Shown here one piece after another: positions 23,581 to 34,062 of a DNA stretch of 64,000 nt. A model generated the notes under the pieces. That model was not told the origin of the DNA, ran no database searches, and worked only from the letters and a program-made list of their open reading frames with translations. The position numbers and the translations under genes are program-made. The number at the start of each line of letters is the position of its first letter. Position 1 is the stretch's first letter. This DNA comes from Kryptolebias marmoratus (taxonomy: Eukaryota; Chordata; Actinopteri; Cyprinodontiformes; Rivulidae): positions 14,457,850 to 14,521,849 of the forward strand of contig NC_051434.1 in assembly GCF_001649575.2 (NCBI RefSeq). The letters are read 5' to 3'.

Positions 23581-23584
23581 CCAT

Positions 23585-23810
23585 TGCACACACGAGTTTC
23601 CTCCGACAGACCAAAAACACACGTTTTAAAATTGAATGGCTGGATGGTGGTGGTTAGCACTATTGTCTCACAAGGAAGAAGGTTGCAGCTTTAAAGCTTT
23701 GCTGGGCATGTTTGTTCAAGGTTGATTTTCTAGTCTGTGTTGGCTCCGCAATGGACTGGCGCCCTATAGAGGGTGTACCCCTCACCGTCTCACTCACTGA
23801 CATTTGATCC
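23585..23810 (+). mobile_element. tRNA-derived SINE, rearranged
   Basis: GGTGGTTAGCACTATTGTCTC (23650 on) is the A-box head of the common fish tRNA-derived SINE, and GCAATGGACTGGCGCCC with GGGTGTACCCCTC is its 3' body. The middle block of that SINE (CCTCCGACAGACCAAAAAC) lies before the head, at 23599-23618, instead of between head and body. Either two truncated copies are adjacent or one copy was rearranged. The B box is decayed. Confidence 0.7.
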
Positions 23811-24761
23811 TGAACAAGAGGTACTAAAGGTTCTTACATTTTGAAGTGTTTGAATGAGATATAGGTATAATGTGAACTCAATAAATGTGCAACTTTATCT
23901 GCATTTATAATGTGCAGTGATACGTATTGCAAGGTAGCATAAAAATCTTGAAGTGGTTTCTAATTTTCCAACAATCCACTGCGAGAATTGGAAAACAAAC
24001 AAACAAAAAAAACTGGCCAGCTTGTTGTGTCTATAACGTTTTTGCATGCTAGCCTAAAACAAAGCTGAGATGACTTTATGGGGAGGCTTATTCTGTTGGG
24101 TAAAGACAGCAACAAAAAGGCCATAACTTGCACTTCACGTCAGCAAAGAACATGCTGCTTTTGTAGTATTGTGTACTAAAGTGAATTACAAATTGTAACG
24201 CTACTTATTTTGCAGGAAAAAATAGTTTTAAAGTTTGAGTTTTGCAACATTTCCTAAAACTGTTCAGCTATGGGAATCCGCTGCTGTTTCTTGCTGCCCT
24301 GAATTAGCAACCTACGCAAGGCCCAGAGATAGGTCAGAAAAGAGGCACAAGAGGAGGAGGAGGTTGAAGCACGGAAATGAGAGGAAAGGGCAGAGGAGAA
24401 TTCAACAAGGCTTTGCTGCAATCAGAGCCCTGAAACCTGCATTAGTAATAAACCATACAGTACACACTATCTTATGGAGTGTAAATATGTACAAATATGT
24501 AAACAAACACCCCATGGTCATTATTAGCTATATATAAAGCTAGCATGGATATGTTTTACTTAGTAGTCAGTGAACAATGTGGGCTGAAACTTTTGTTAGT
24601 CATTCTTACATAGAGGAAACAAAATGAAGAACTTTGGCATGCAAGAAAACATAAATATGCTTTCCTTCAAGTAATGCTACATTATAATTTTTATAAAGGC
24701 AAACACCAATATCTTTGTAAATATGTGTTGTATGACAAAATGATGAATACTAACATCTGTA

Positions 24762-24801
<40 letters not shown>

Positions 24802-26779
24802 ATCTTACTTTATCTATTTTCTTCTGTGCTGCAGTCATCTATTCATTTATAGACCCACAGTGAGTCTTTCACAACCATAGTCGAACAACATGGATAGAGA
24901 GAATTCCAATATTACAGCATTAAAAAAATGTTTTATTTTTGATTTGTTGAACTTATAGTTAAGTAGAGATGAACACTTCCCGGTACTTGCAATTTATTTT
25001 TATCTATTGCATAGCATCTTTCTTGTCCCTAAATATTCCATCACAGTTCAAGAATATACAGGAACATGGGTGTAAAAATACTGTACTTCTGGCCAAGATG
25101 ATGAAGTAAGCGTAAATCAAGAGGAGAAGGAAAAAAAAAAACTCAGCATATTTAATGCATATTCTGAATGCTCATTTCAACGTGGCACAAATCTAGAAAA
25201 TGCTGCATACCCATGCATATTAATTTCCATCATTTCAATTTGTTACAAACTACAATAAGTTACAGTTATATTTATGACTTTCAAGAATATATAAGATACA
25301 CAAAATAAGTCAGAACTCTTTATCTCTGAGCAGTGCAATTATTTGTGGGTGAAAACCTGGAAATTTCTTGAACTTGTAGACATTGCAGTAGTGACAAAAT
25401 ATCAGTCAGGTTGACACTTGTGCACAATCATTTTTCAAAATGTTTCCTCTCTCTTAGAAGTGTGAGTAGCTATGCCTGCACAACAAAGACCGCAATCATA
25501 TTCTGTTTTCTTTTCTTTTGTTTGTTGGTTTTTGTATTTTCTCAAATAAGAACATACAGTACTTGGGAAGTCCATTCTTCAATCTCCTAATAAGTAAAGA
25601 GAAAAATGCTAAATGTATTTTGAGAAAAGATAAGCATGTTTACAGTATTTTCACACACAAAAAAATCCTCAGTGTACTTATTGTTAAAAGCATAAAGCAC
25701 CCATTCACCCAGGGCAACAATTTAATTATCTTACTTTAGTTTATGACAACAGCATTGGCCCTTTTCCAGAGCTGTCCAAAATGTTTAATGCAAAAGGCCT
25801 CCTGCATCTTGAAAAGTGGCTTGAACAATCATTAATTTATTTTTTAAAAATTGCATGTTGTAAAATAATTTCACCCTTGAAAAGGAATGACTCAAATCAA
25901 TCATTAAAAGTCTCAAATCAATATGATTTTTATGCCCTTCATAGGTGTTGGTAAACCTCTGACCACATCTGTACCTGTTTTCAAGACTTAGTAAAGATTA
26001 GTAATTTATTTTTTTTCCCTTCTTCTTCTTTTTTATGTTTTGTTAAATAAAACTTCATAAAATGAAAGAGGTTCTTTTAATGCGAACTGCATTTACTGCC
26101 TTCACTGTGAGGGAATCACATTTCTTTATTTATTTTTCTTCATGAAGCTTTATTCATATTGATCCACTTCTCTAAACATATTAGTCACAATTTCTCACAA
26201 TCATACCAGTTAAACCAAAGTAGCATATTTGATTTAAAATGTCTGCATTTTTGTGTTAGTTTGTGAGTGAACTGTTCTTGAAGAGGTAAATAAAAAAACA
26301 AAACAAAACACAATAAAAAACAAGGGTCTGCTCAATATTAACAATATCTTGAAATTACTTCAAGTGATGTTTGGTAGATGTTACAGCTTTCTGCACTTTA
26401 AAGTACATGAAGGTATCCCGATCCACAGTGAGATGAGCATCAATGTCAAGGTGTGGTTATCGACTGGGTCCCTTTCTTTCTCTGCATCAGTTTGAAGGCT
26501 TACAGTGAGGATGGCCTTTGTGCTGCTCCGTGGCTACTTGCTGCTTGCTCGTCAAATATTTGAGACATATTGTCACTGTTGCTGGACTTTATCCAGCCAG
26601 ATAAGCAGGACTGCATCTGAAAAGAGCAGACATCTGCTTGCCAGCCTCCCATTTCACCATGAACAGGATTAGGTCTGCTGGCTGGAAACAAAATTGTTTT
26701 ATTTTGTCCAACACACTGCAGATGAGGAATCAACTGTGGAAAAGGGTTGTCATTATCCATCTTAAAAGCCTGCACAGGC
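23811..26779. other. AT-rich DNA downstream of the minus-strand gene
   Basis: Contains a (TA)n tract at 24761-24800 and A-rich runs. An Arg/Lys-rich plus-strand frame at 24235-24537 and a 91-codon minus-strand frame at 26500-26775 are discussed elsewhere. No other feature seen. Confidence 0.4.
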
Positions 26780-26791
26780 TTTGAGCAGATT

Positions 26792-26809
26792 TTTATTTAT
26801 TTTTTTATT
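26792..26809 (-). terminator. Poly(A) signals of the minus-strand gene
   Basis: Three overlapping or adjacent AATAAA hexamers on the minus strand (26804-26809, 26796-26801, 26792-26797) start about 100 bases after the TAG stop at 26908. That spacing suits a short 3' UTR. AATAAA is common in AT-rich DNA, so this supports the gene model but does not prove it. Confidence 0.45.
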
Positions 26810-26907
26810 CAAATCTTGGCTGTCAAACATTTGCTTTGAGCATCAAAAACCAACAGCTTTGGAGACAGAATGTGTCTCAATGCAGCATTAGAAGCTTCCA
26901 GTATATT

Positions 26908-27002
26908 CTAAAACAGTGCATCAATGATAGTTTCCAAAGATGTCATCCAGTCTTCCTTTTCTCCTGTTTCAAGCAATTTCATGACATTTAAAAAGAACTG
27001 TC
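26908..27002 (-). CDS. Terminal coding exon of a minus-strand gene
   Basis: Reading on the minus strand, a long pyrimidine tract ending AAATTCCAG (to 27003) precedes an exon that opens with two bases completing a codon, then 30 codons and TAG at 26908-26910. The predicted C-terminus includes FFLNVMKLLETGEKEDW and ends DWMTSLETIIDALF, which looks like one amphipathic helix. The opening phase fits exactly the single base left over by the donor at 27946. A Trp and a Leu 11 residues later, close to the end of the protein, recall the REC114-binding helix of the meiotic protein TOPOVIBL as I remember it. That match is a hypothesis from memory. AATAAA signals follow the stop. Confidence 0.55.
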
Positions 27003-27432
27003 CTGGAATTTGAAAATAAGAAAAATAAAGACACGTCCTTAAAATTCAGATAAATGATGAGCTTTGTTTTTTTCTCAAAGTGGCGTTGACCTACAACAAA
27101 ATTTGTCCAATGCTGTTAGAAATCTGAGTTTTTACCACCTTCCCTGGCAACAAAGAGAGCATATTAGAGAGCATATTAGATATTTTAAGCTCAAGGTATG
27201 CTTTGCACTTCAACATTTATGCCAGTGTATTAGCAAAAAACACAATTTAGTATTTGAAACAATGATTTTATTTGTATGAAACTGTATGTAAAACATTTCT
27301 GTATATTAATTACTATAAAAAATAATAAAAAAATGGAAATCACTTCTCTGCACATTCCATTGCAAGTCTTTTACATTTTTTTTTCTTCTTCTCCTTTTTA
27401 AGCTCCTATTTGTTAATGGTAAAGACAAAACA

Positions 27433-27550
27433 ATATCCATTTATCCATTTTCTTTACAAACATTCTGTGTAGGGTGGTGGGGAGCTGGTGCCTAATTCAA
27501 GCAGTCATTGGTGAGAGTTGGGATACAACTGGGACAGGTCACCAGTATAA
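27433..27550 (-). mobile_element. SINE 3' fragment in an intron
   Basis: The plus strand reads GGTGGTGGGGAGCTGGTGCC, then GGGACAGGTCACCAGT, the reverse complement of the 3' body of the fish tRNA-derived SINE. ATCCATTTATCCATTT at its edge is the remnant of the usual ATGGAT tail. It lies in the last intron of the minus-strand gene. Confidence 0.7.
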
Positions 27551-27945
27551 ACAGTACAAGAACAGAGCAGAAACTAATGTTAAGAACTGGTTGAAAATCC
27601 CTTCTCAAAAAAGATAAAGTATAAAATTGGATTTGATTGTTCCAAATAAATAAATATGTCCTTCTGGGGTCTTTGTCCATCATCAAAATCTTGTTGACTA
27701 ATTACCGCAAGAACTAATAATAGCGTTGATTGTGATCTGTAAGTCTCCTTGAAGAAGAGTGACAGAACTCATATCTGAGCATCAATACAATGTTCTGTTT
27801 TCCATATATACGTTTTTTAAAGTACAACATTTTGAAAATAAAATGGTGGCACAAACAAAGTGTTGTTTGGGAAAAGAATGAAGTCAACTTGACAGCAAGC
27901 CAAACAGACGAGCACACACGCACCACACTGTTGTTTGTAGGTTAC

Positions 27946-28157
27946 CTTTTACTTCAATTTCTTCCCATTGCGTAGAAAACCTGGGTTGGCATAGAGTCTG
28001 CCTGCTGGTTATTTTCCCTATCTCAATTTTGATGTTAGGGACTCTTGGCTGACTAAGTGCTTCAAATGGATTCTGCCTCATATAAGGGTTTCTCTTTCTT
28101 CCACTGTCTTTCTGCTTGTGTAGTTCACTTCCACCCTCCAGCCACTGACTGCTCTCT
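27946..28157 (-). CDS. Penultimate coding exon of the minus-strand gene
   Basis: Minus strand. The acceptor ends ATAAATGCAG (to 28158) and the donor is AAAAG followed by GTAACC (27945 on). The 212-base exon starts with one base completing a codon, has 70 open codons and leaves one base, so both joints match the neighbouring exons (Arg with the upstream exon, Gly with the last). The product is polar and charged (ESSQWLEGGSELHKQKDSG), has a Pro-rich middle (NPFEALSQPRVPN) and ends QPRFSTQWEEIEVK. It reads like a flexible linker. No domain recognised. The 2.2-kb intron upstream holds repeats. Confidence 0.55.
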
Positions 28158-29459
28158 CTGCATTTATGTTTAAAAAATGGACAATAGATGTATAAAGATG
28201 ACTGTGGAATAGACTGCAATCAGTGAGAGGAGATTTTGTTGCCACAAAACAACATAAAAATACAGTATGACATCTGAGTTCACTTAATTGGTGTTGGAGA
28301 GAAGAAATCCATCACTATCTGTCAACCAAGTGTAGCATAAACTATATGTGCTAGTGGAGTACTACTCAAGCATAGTACTTTCATTTGATTTTAGTTTTAT
28401 GAGCAGCTTTTAAAAACTCACTAATGTCACAGAATTAATGTTGGACGAGGCAGGCTGGAGAAAATGAGAAAGGAAAGAATCTAAAAGTTAAACAGCATGC
28501 TGATAGCTGTGCTTCATATCTGTTTCCCTTTGTGATGGGCAGGCAGCTGCTGCCAACTTCGGCTTCCAGTTCAGCAAACATCTGTGCATCCCAGACCTTT
28601 AAACGTGTGAAGAAAGAAAGATGCAGAGAGAGGAGAAAGCTGCATAATAACTCTGGTCTAAAGGTGAAAGAAAAGATTATGCCAGGGAATGAAGTAAAAA
28701 TTGAGGAAAAAAAAGGAGCCGAAGACAAACAATGTATTATAAAAGACATAATCACACTTAAACATTACAATTACAGTAACTGCACTGTAGCACATACTGA
28801 TTTGGATGAAAACTTTTATTTTATTTTATGTTTTTTTTTCTTTAGGGACAAATATTTAATTTTGACATTTATGTTGTAACATTGAAAAAGACACTTGTGT
28901 TAATCAGGGTTGTATTTATTTATTTATTTTTTTTTGGGGGGGGGGGGTTGTTGTTTTTTTTCTTCACATTTTGGGACATTTTTTTAAGCCTGCAGTGTTT
29001 TGAAAAAGGAACATGAAATCATTCAACATATGTTTTCAGGAGTTCCACATATCTGCATGACACTAGCATCCATAAATGATGGGATTATGTTATCTTTGTA
29101 ATTATTTTAATCAGCCAATCCCAATTAGCTTCCAGGAAAAATAAAATAAAAAAAATAAAATAAAAAAGAAAGGGGAGGTAGGCAGGAGGGCACATCAATC
29201 TATAATCGAGAAAGTATATTCACTCACTGACAAAAAAATAAAATAAAATAAGTAAAGCACCCAGAACGAAGGATCTGCTTTGGATGTTATTTGGTACATA
29301 TGCAGACCAGCAATGAAAATATTAATGATTTGATTTGCAAGGAGCTGGGTTGTCCATAACAAGAACCAAAAGAACAAGTGGTCACATTACAAATAGATTA
29401 TGGGTTTGCATCATGCCGGGTGTTTGTATTGTTCAATTGTCCAGCATATAAACTAATCA

Positions 29460-29632
29460 GATGTCACAGTGGCTCAATGTTAGAACCAAATGATATAAGA
29501 GGACAGTCACACATGTCATCAAGGTTCTAATCACCCAAGACAGACCAAACCAAAAGAGGATCAATATATTCTGTGCTAAGTATTAAGGAACCCATGACAT
29601 CTTCATCTGTGACATTGGGACACAGGTATTAA
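29460..29632 (+). repeat. Paired dispersed repeat, copy 1
   Basis: Begins GATGTCACAGTGGCTCAATG and includes TCACCCAAGACAGACCA and GGGACACAGGTATT. The same blocks in the same order and orientation occur at 32833-32998. Class unknown; no coding capacity. Confidence 0.65.
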
Positions 29633-29640
29633 AATCTTTA

Positions 29641-29990
29641 CAATTCAATTCACTTTATTTATATAGCACCAATTCACAACAAGATTAATTTCAGGGCATT
29701 GTATAGTGGATGGAAGAAACCAGGCTCAGGTTGAGCTGTCATCTGCATCAGCAGTCATGGGTTTGAGTGGACAGGAAAGGGTCACAGACAAACAAAAAAT
29801 GACTAGTCCAGAGTGATTGGTCAGTTTGTCCTCCAAAAGTCTAAGCAGCATAACTAAGGGATAGCTTAGGAAACCCAAGCCAACCCTAATGACAGGATTT
29901 ATCAAAAAGGAAGGTCTTAAGCCTTGTCTTAAAAGTAGACAGGGTGTGTGTCATCCCACACTATCCCTCTTTGACTAGTATCAGTCTATG
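29641..29990 (+). repeat. Family D dispersed repeat, outer part
   Basis: Starts CAATTCAATTCACTTTATTT and ATAGCACCAATTCACAACAA, then an AACCAGGCTCAGG word, AGCAGCATAACTAAGGGA and GTCTTAAAAGTAGACAGG. This series is a familiar, very abundant repeat of spiny-rayed fishes. Internal deletions shorten it. A further inner piece is at 3337-3475. Confidence 0.6.
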
Positions 29991-30362
29991 GATTTATCAT
30001 TCTCTGCATAGACTCCTGTTAACACCTGAACAGAGATGGCTGTATTTGGAGTGGCACCACCACCGAGGCATGGACTAATGATGAGTGACATTGCCTCATG
30101 ATCAGGAATAAACCTCAGTTCTGCATTACTTTCCAAATGCCCTAGCCAGACAGTTCAAAATGATTGTTTTTTTAATTCATTATTGTTTTGAAAATGACTG
30201 CTTTGTATTTTAGGTTGACCATTCTGTTAATTGAGTTTTATCTAAGCAGAGAAATGGCAAAACCTTTTAAATAGGTCTTCCTGAGTTGTAATAGTAAGTG
30301 TCCTCTGATCTACATTTAGTGAGGCTGAAACTGTCTCCAGCAGAACAAATTAGTGAATACAC

Positions 30363-30535
30363 CTTGTATTTTTCAATCTAATTGCCTCATTTGCCATCAT
30401 CAAAGAGTTAAGAATCTCTTCCATTATGGCCAAACAGGTGGATGAGCTACACCCATTAATGTCCTCAGTCATCTTCTTTTTTTCAGAGAAGGTTGAAGAA
30501 TATCCAAGGATTAAAGGCATTAACTCCTCTAAGGG
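30363..30535 (-). CDS. Internal coding exon of the minus-strand gene
   Basis: Minus strand. A pyrimidine-rich stretch (CTTCCTTTTACC) precedes an AG acceptor at 30537-30536. A second AG at 30530-30529 would start the exon 7 bases later. The exon has 57 open codons and leaves two bases (AG) before the donor GTGTATT, which completes Arg with the next exon. The product opens PLEELMPLILG and contains SSSTCLAIMEEILNSLMM and NEAIRLKNTR, suggesting two or more helices. A long helix of this type would suit the transducer part of a topoisomerase VI B-like protein, but that is speculative. Confidence 0.5.
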
Positions 30536-31176
30536 CTTCATGCCAGGTAAAAGGAAGACTATTTGCTATCCTCCTTGCAGCACACACAGTACTTAGCATC
30601 TACCTATTTTTATGTACCATCACATTTTTTTATCTATTGTTATGTTTTTAACAAGTCTTTTCTTCTTCTACTTTTAAACTTTCTTTTTTTTTGCATTTTC
30701 CATGAAGTTGTTTCTTGAATCCGAGAAATCCTACACAATCGCTGGGAAACAAAGCAAAAATAATCAAAAAGATCTTCACACAGATACTAAAGACAGAGAT
30801 ATTGTGGTGTTTGAAATGATTTGGGGTAGGGATAAGGCAAGTGCTTGCAAAGACAAATGTTCTTGTTTTGTTTTTTTTGTTGTTGTTTTGTTTTTAGATA
30901 CAGGTCTGTGTCATCACCCCAGGAAACAGACATTTTTTTTTTCTTTTTCTCGTCTCTCCAACCTCTTCCCCTCCTTGTGTCACCACCTAGGAACAGGGAT
31001 ATGTGCAATTATGCAGTCCTCACAGCTTTCCTCTTTGCAAACTGACAGATGGATCAATGAGGACAATGAGATCACAAGAGCAGAGGGGTTGGGGTTATTG
31101 GTTGGCTTAGATATGGATCAACTTTAACTTGGCATGTACCAAATAAATGCCAGAGGGGGTATTGGGATGGTGAAAC

Positions 31177-31281
31177 CTTGCAATAAATCAATTTGAGCCC
31201 AGCATGCATACTGCAATCAGTAACGGGTGTGCAAGGTAGGGGGCCGAGTTGGTGAAAGACAATTCGATCAGCTGAGATAAT
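31177..31281 (-). CDS. Candidate upstream exon of the minus-strand gene
   Basis: Minus strand. A good acceptor (AGTCCTTGTTTCCAG, to 31282) and a moderate donor (GCAAG then GTTTCA) bound 35 open codons with phase 0 at both ends, compatible with the exon at 30363-30535. The reading includes VFHQLGPLPCTPVTDC and AGLKLIYCK. A second frame, with an earlier donor (GCA then GTATGC), is also open and gives a helical-looking LSQLIELSFTNSAPYLAHP. I cannot decide between them by eye. Confidence 0.3.
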
Positions 31282-32499
31282 CTGGAAACAAGGACTTTTT
31301 ATTTTCTTTTTGCTCTCACATGTTACCCAGAGACATGCATGAACCAACACAAATACGTTAGAAAAAAAAAAGAAAAAAACAGCTGGTAAACAGAGCTGTA
31401 TCAAAACTCCACGTGCAGATTGTGTTTCTACCTTGACTGTGTGTGTCTGTCTACATGTGGTACACAGTCAACAGAAACTTAGATTGGACGGTGTTATGTA
31501 CTGCACAGTCAACACGAATCCAGATAGGGAAGGAGGGGAAAGCTATTAGAGATACGAGCCTTGGTTTGATGCTGTGCCTATCGCAAAGCTGCTCAGCTAG
31601 TCAACCAAAGCCAGCTTTTAAAGTGGCAAAGATGCCCACAAACATTTTGTTTTTTAGGGGTCCCCACCCAGCCGCTTTTTTAGCGCACAAAGAAGAGTTA
31701 AGAACTGTGTTTATGATCAAATTGAACAGTTTTTCCTTTTAATTTTTTAGTATTTTAATAAGCAAAATCCAACAATACTGTAGAATCTTTATGCCAAATC
31801 ATATCAAGATGACATGATATGTTTTACAATGTTTTGCAACAATGAATGATATAAACTGATTATTTTGTTTGTTTTACTATTGTCAAGCTCATTGCATCCA
31901 ACCACACTATCGATTCTTTTTACCTCACAGATTTCATTAGTGTGCTTATCTGTTATTCTTCAGGTGAAACTCAGTGTTTTTCATATAGAAATTAATTTGT
32001 ATCCTCATGCAAAACAAAACATTTAACACCTGTCTCTGTCACGTTTAGATTAGTAAGATTGTGCGATAACTGCTACATATTTATCGCCAAGTAGTCATCG
32101 GTGGAGAAGATAAACATGAGTACAGGTATAGACCATTACAATTTTATTTATTGTAAATCCATATTGCTCTTATGAAAATTGCAAAACAGGGCACTGGCCT
32201 TGTTGAAAGATACACTCTTTTAATGCTCTTGTAATTCAGCTCTGATTTGGACTTCACTAAATCCTGAGGGACAGATGCTTCTCCTCAGCAGGTAGATTCA
32301 ACACAGTGTTCATCACGTTGTTTCTGACTGAGTCTTTCTGTCTTGTTGCTGCCTGTCAGGTAGTGTAGAATGACTGTATCAGTGTTTTTTTGAGTTACAA
32401 CACCTGTCTGCTGCAGTTGATGAGAGCCATGGGATTAACACACACATGCACACACAGGCACGCACAAACAAGCGTATATATCAAAACAGTGGACTAAAG

Positions 32500-32775
32500 T
32501 CCAATTGTAATAAAAAGGGTTTATGCTTCATCCCATGTAAATTACTAATAAATGGTTAGTAATAAAGTTATACTGTAAAGGCATAAAAACATTATCAAGC
32601 AGTTACATTGTAACAGATAAAAAGAACAACACAGCCCCATTTCTCACCAAATAGTTACTCTGCTTTAATGTATGAACACTGTGTTATAACTGGTTTATAA
32701 AATGCTTTTTTAAGGTTTAATGAAATATAAATAAGTCATTTATAAAGGTAGTCTTATTGTAAAGTGGTAGTGTAA
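32500..32775. repeat. Possible old AT-rich dispersed repeat
   Basis: Ends with TCTTATTGTAAAGTGGTA, a word common at the end of an old AT-rich fish repeat. A similar TAACACTTTACCAT word lies at 12237. A weak, memory-based call. Confidence 0.25.
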
Positions 32776-32832
32776 AAAGTACGCATATCCCTTCCAAGAC
32801 ATCTTACCGTGTAACTGTGTTTGTGTTGTACA

Positions 32833-32998
32833 GATGTTACAGTGACCCAATGTTAGAACAAATGGCCATGTAAAGATGATGTTGAGCAGGTTCAAGTCAC
32901 CCAAGACAGATCACACCATAGAAGGATTTTGGTATTGTGTTTCAGACATTACACAACCTAATGACATCTGCACCTGCCATCGAGACACAGGTATTTGA
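32833..32998 (+). repeat. Paired dispersed repeat, copy 2
   Basis: Begins GATGTTACAGTGACCCAATG and includes AGTCACCCAAGACAGATCAC and GAGACACAGGTATTTG. It is the partner of 29460-29632, in the same orientation. Confidence 0.65.
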
Positions 32999-33371
32999 CC
33001 CTTTATAACACTTCATATCACCCTGCATGGTTTCACTGATGACTCAGATAAGCAGAACTATGGATTCATTCAACATATCAGAGTGGCATGACAAAAAAAG
33101 AAAAAAAAAATATGGAAAACACAATATACTACACCATGGTATATTTTTCAACATTACCTAAGCCAAAGTGCAAAAACTGTGTGAATTAAACAAAGTCAAT
33201 AGCTGATGGATGGTGCTAATAAAATGCACATCATTAACTGCTCATCAATAAGTGTTACACACTTTAAAAAAAGAAGGTTTTTGCAGTTGTTGGCCAGGAA
33301 GGGTTACAGACCATTCCTTAACAGTTTTGAGTTCATCTTTCCACATTGAGAAAGTTTGAAAAAGATTAGGT

Positions 33372-34062
33372 TAAAAAAAAAAAAAAAAAAAACACTCAAG
33401 CAATACCAAGAGGGGATGTCCCACCAAAAGTTCAGTCCAAGGTCAGCAGACTGCAGTATTCTCAGGATATTCCTGAAACAGTGGAACAATGGTACAAAAA
33501 AGAACATTCCAAAGTAAAAATAAAATAAAATCAGTAAAACAAGTTTTTCATTAGGTTTGGTCTTGCTTGTTGGTGGCAGGAATTTACAAAAAGAAAAAAA
33601 AATAGAAAGAAAGAAAAAAAATCTAGCCTTCATATCATTTTTAGTCCTATGTATGTTTTGCAACTTTTTTTTAATCTGACAAGTCTCTTTTCCACTGACA
33701 AACTGATGTAATTGTCTTTTCTGAAACATACTTTTTTATGAGTCCTAACCTACGTTTTGCTGTTTTTGTTTTATTCATCTGCTGTAACAACATAATTCTC
33801 TACTTACAGAGATATAAAAACTGTTTAATTTGCATAGATAAAAAAAGATCAGTGAAAGGTGTAGCTTGGAGATGTATAAAATGCTTTCACAAAATTTGTT
33901 CAAAAACATTTCAGATCCACTGAGACAGAATTGTAGGACAATAATCATACTTCTTTGCAAAACAGGATTGTTTTAGATGAAACAGACCCATATTGTTGTG
34001 ATAGTAAAGCTCACATGGAACTTCTTCCACAAAAAAAAAAAAACAACAAAAAAAAAAAAAAC
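33372..34062. repeat. Poly(A) tracts
   Basis: Poly(A) runs lie at about 33373-33392 and 34030-34062 (the second interrupted by single C residues). The long minus-strand frame 33304-33729 is partly low-complexity (poly-Phe) for this reason. Confidence 0.85.
33407..33472 (-). CDS. Weak candidate exon upstream of the minus-strand gene
   Basis: Minus strand. A strong acceptor (GTTCCACTGTTTCAG, to 33473) and a donor (CTCTTG then GTATTG) bound a 66-base symmetric exon. Its only useful frame reads NILRILQSADLGLNFWWDIP. Its donor leaves TG, which would create a stop if joined directly to the candidate at 31281, so an exon between them would be needed or one of the two is false. Confidence 0.2.

Larger units (their letters stand above)
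28158..30362 (-). other. Intron of the minus-strand gene
   Basis: The intron holds a T/G homopolymer junction (T then 12 G near 28936-28947), A-rich DNA at 29140-29172, one copy of the paired repeat at 29460, and family D DNA at 29641-29990. Open frames at 28435-28879 on both strands lack a usable donor in the required phase. Confidence 0.45.

Noticed and set aside
24235..24537. Arg/Lys-rich plus-strand frame resembling the leader of LINE ORFs
   Set aside because: The basic stretch comes from a purine-rich (GAG)n-like run. A LINE-like KRGTRGG reading is in a different frame that soon stops.
27061..27198. Plus-strand exon-like piece (acceptor TTTTTTTCTCAAAG, donor AAG then GTATGC)
   Set aside because: It sits antisense in the last intron of the better-supported minus-strand gene and contains a 12-base tandem repeat; no chain of exons supports it.
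28435..28879. Overlapping frames on both strands in an intron
   Set aside because: No donor in the phase needed for the downstream exon, and composition is Lys/Glu or Phe/Ser low-complexity.
33304..33729. 141-codon minus-strand frame
   Set aside because: Length is inflated by poly(A)/poly(T) tracts giving Phe and Lys runs. Only the 66-base piece with splice sites was kept, as a weak candidate.
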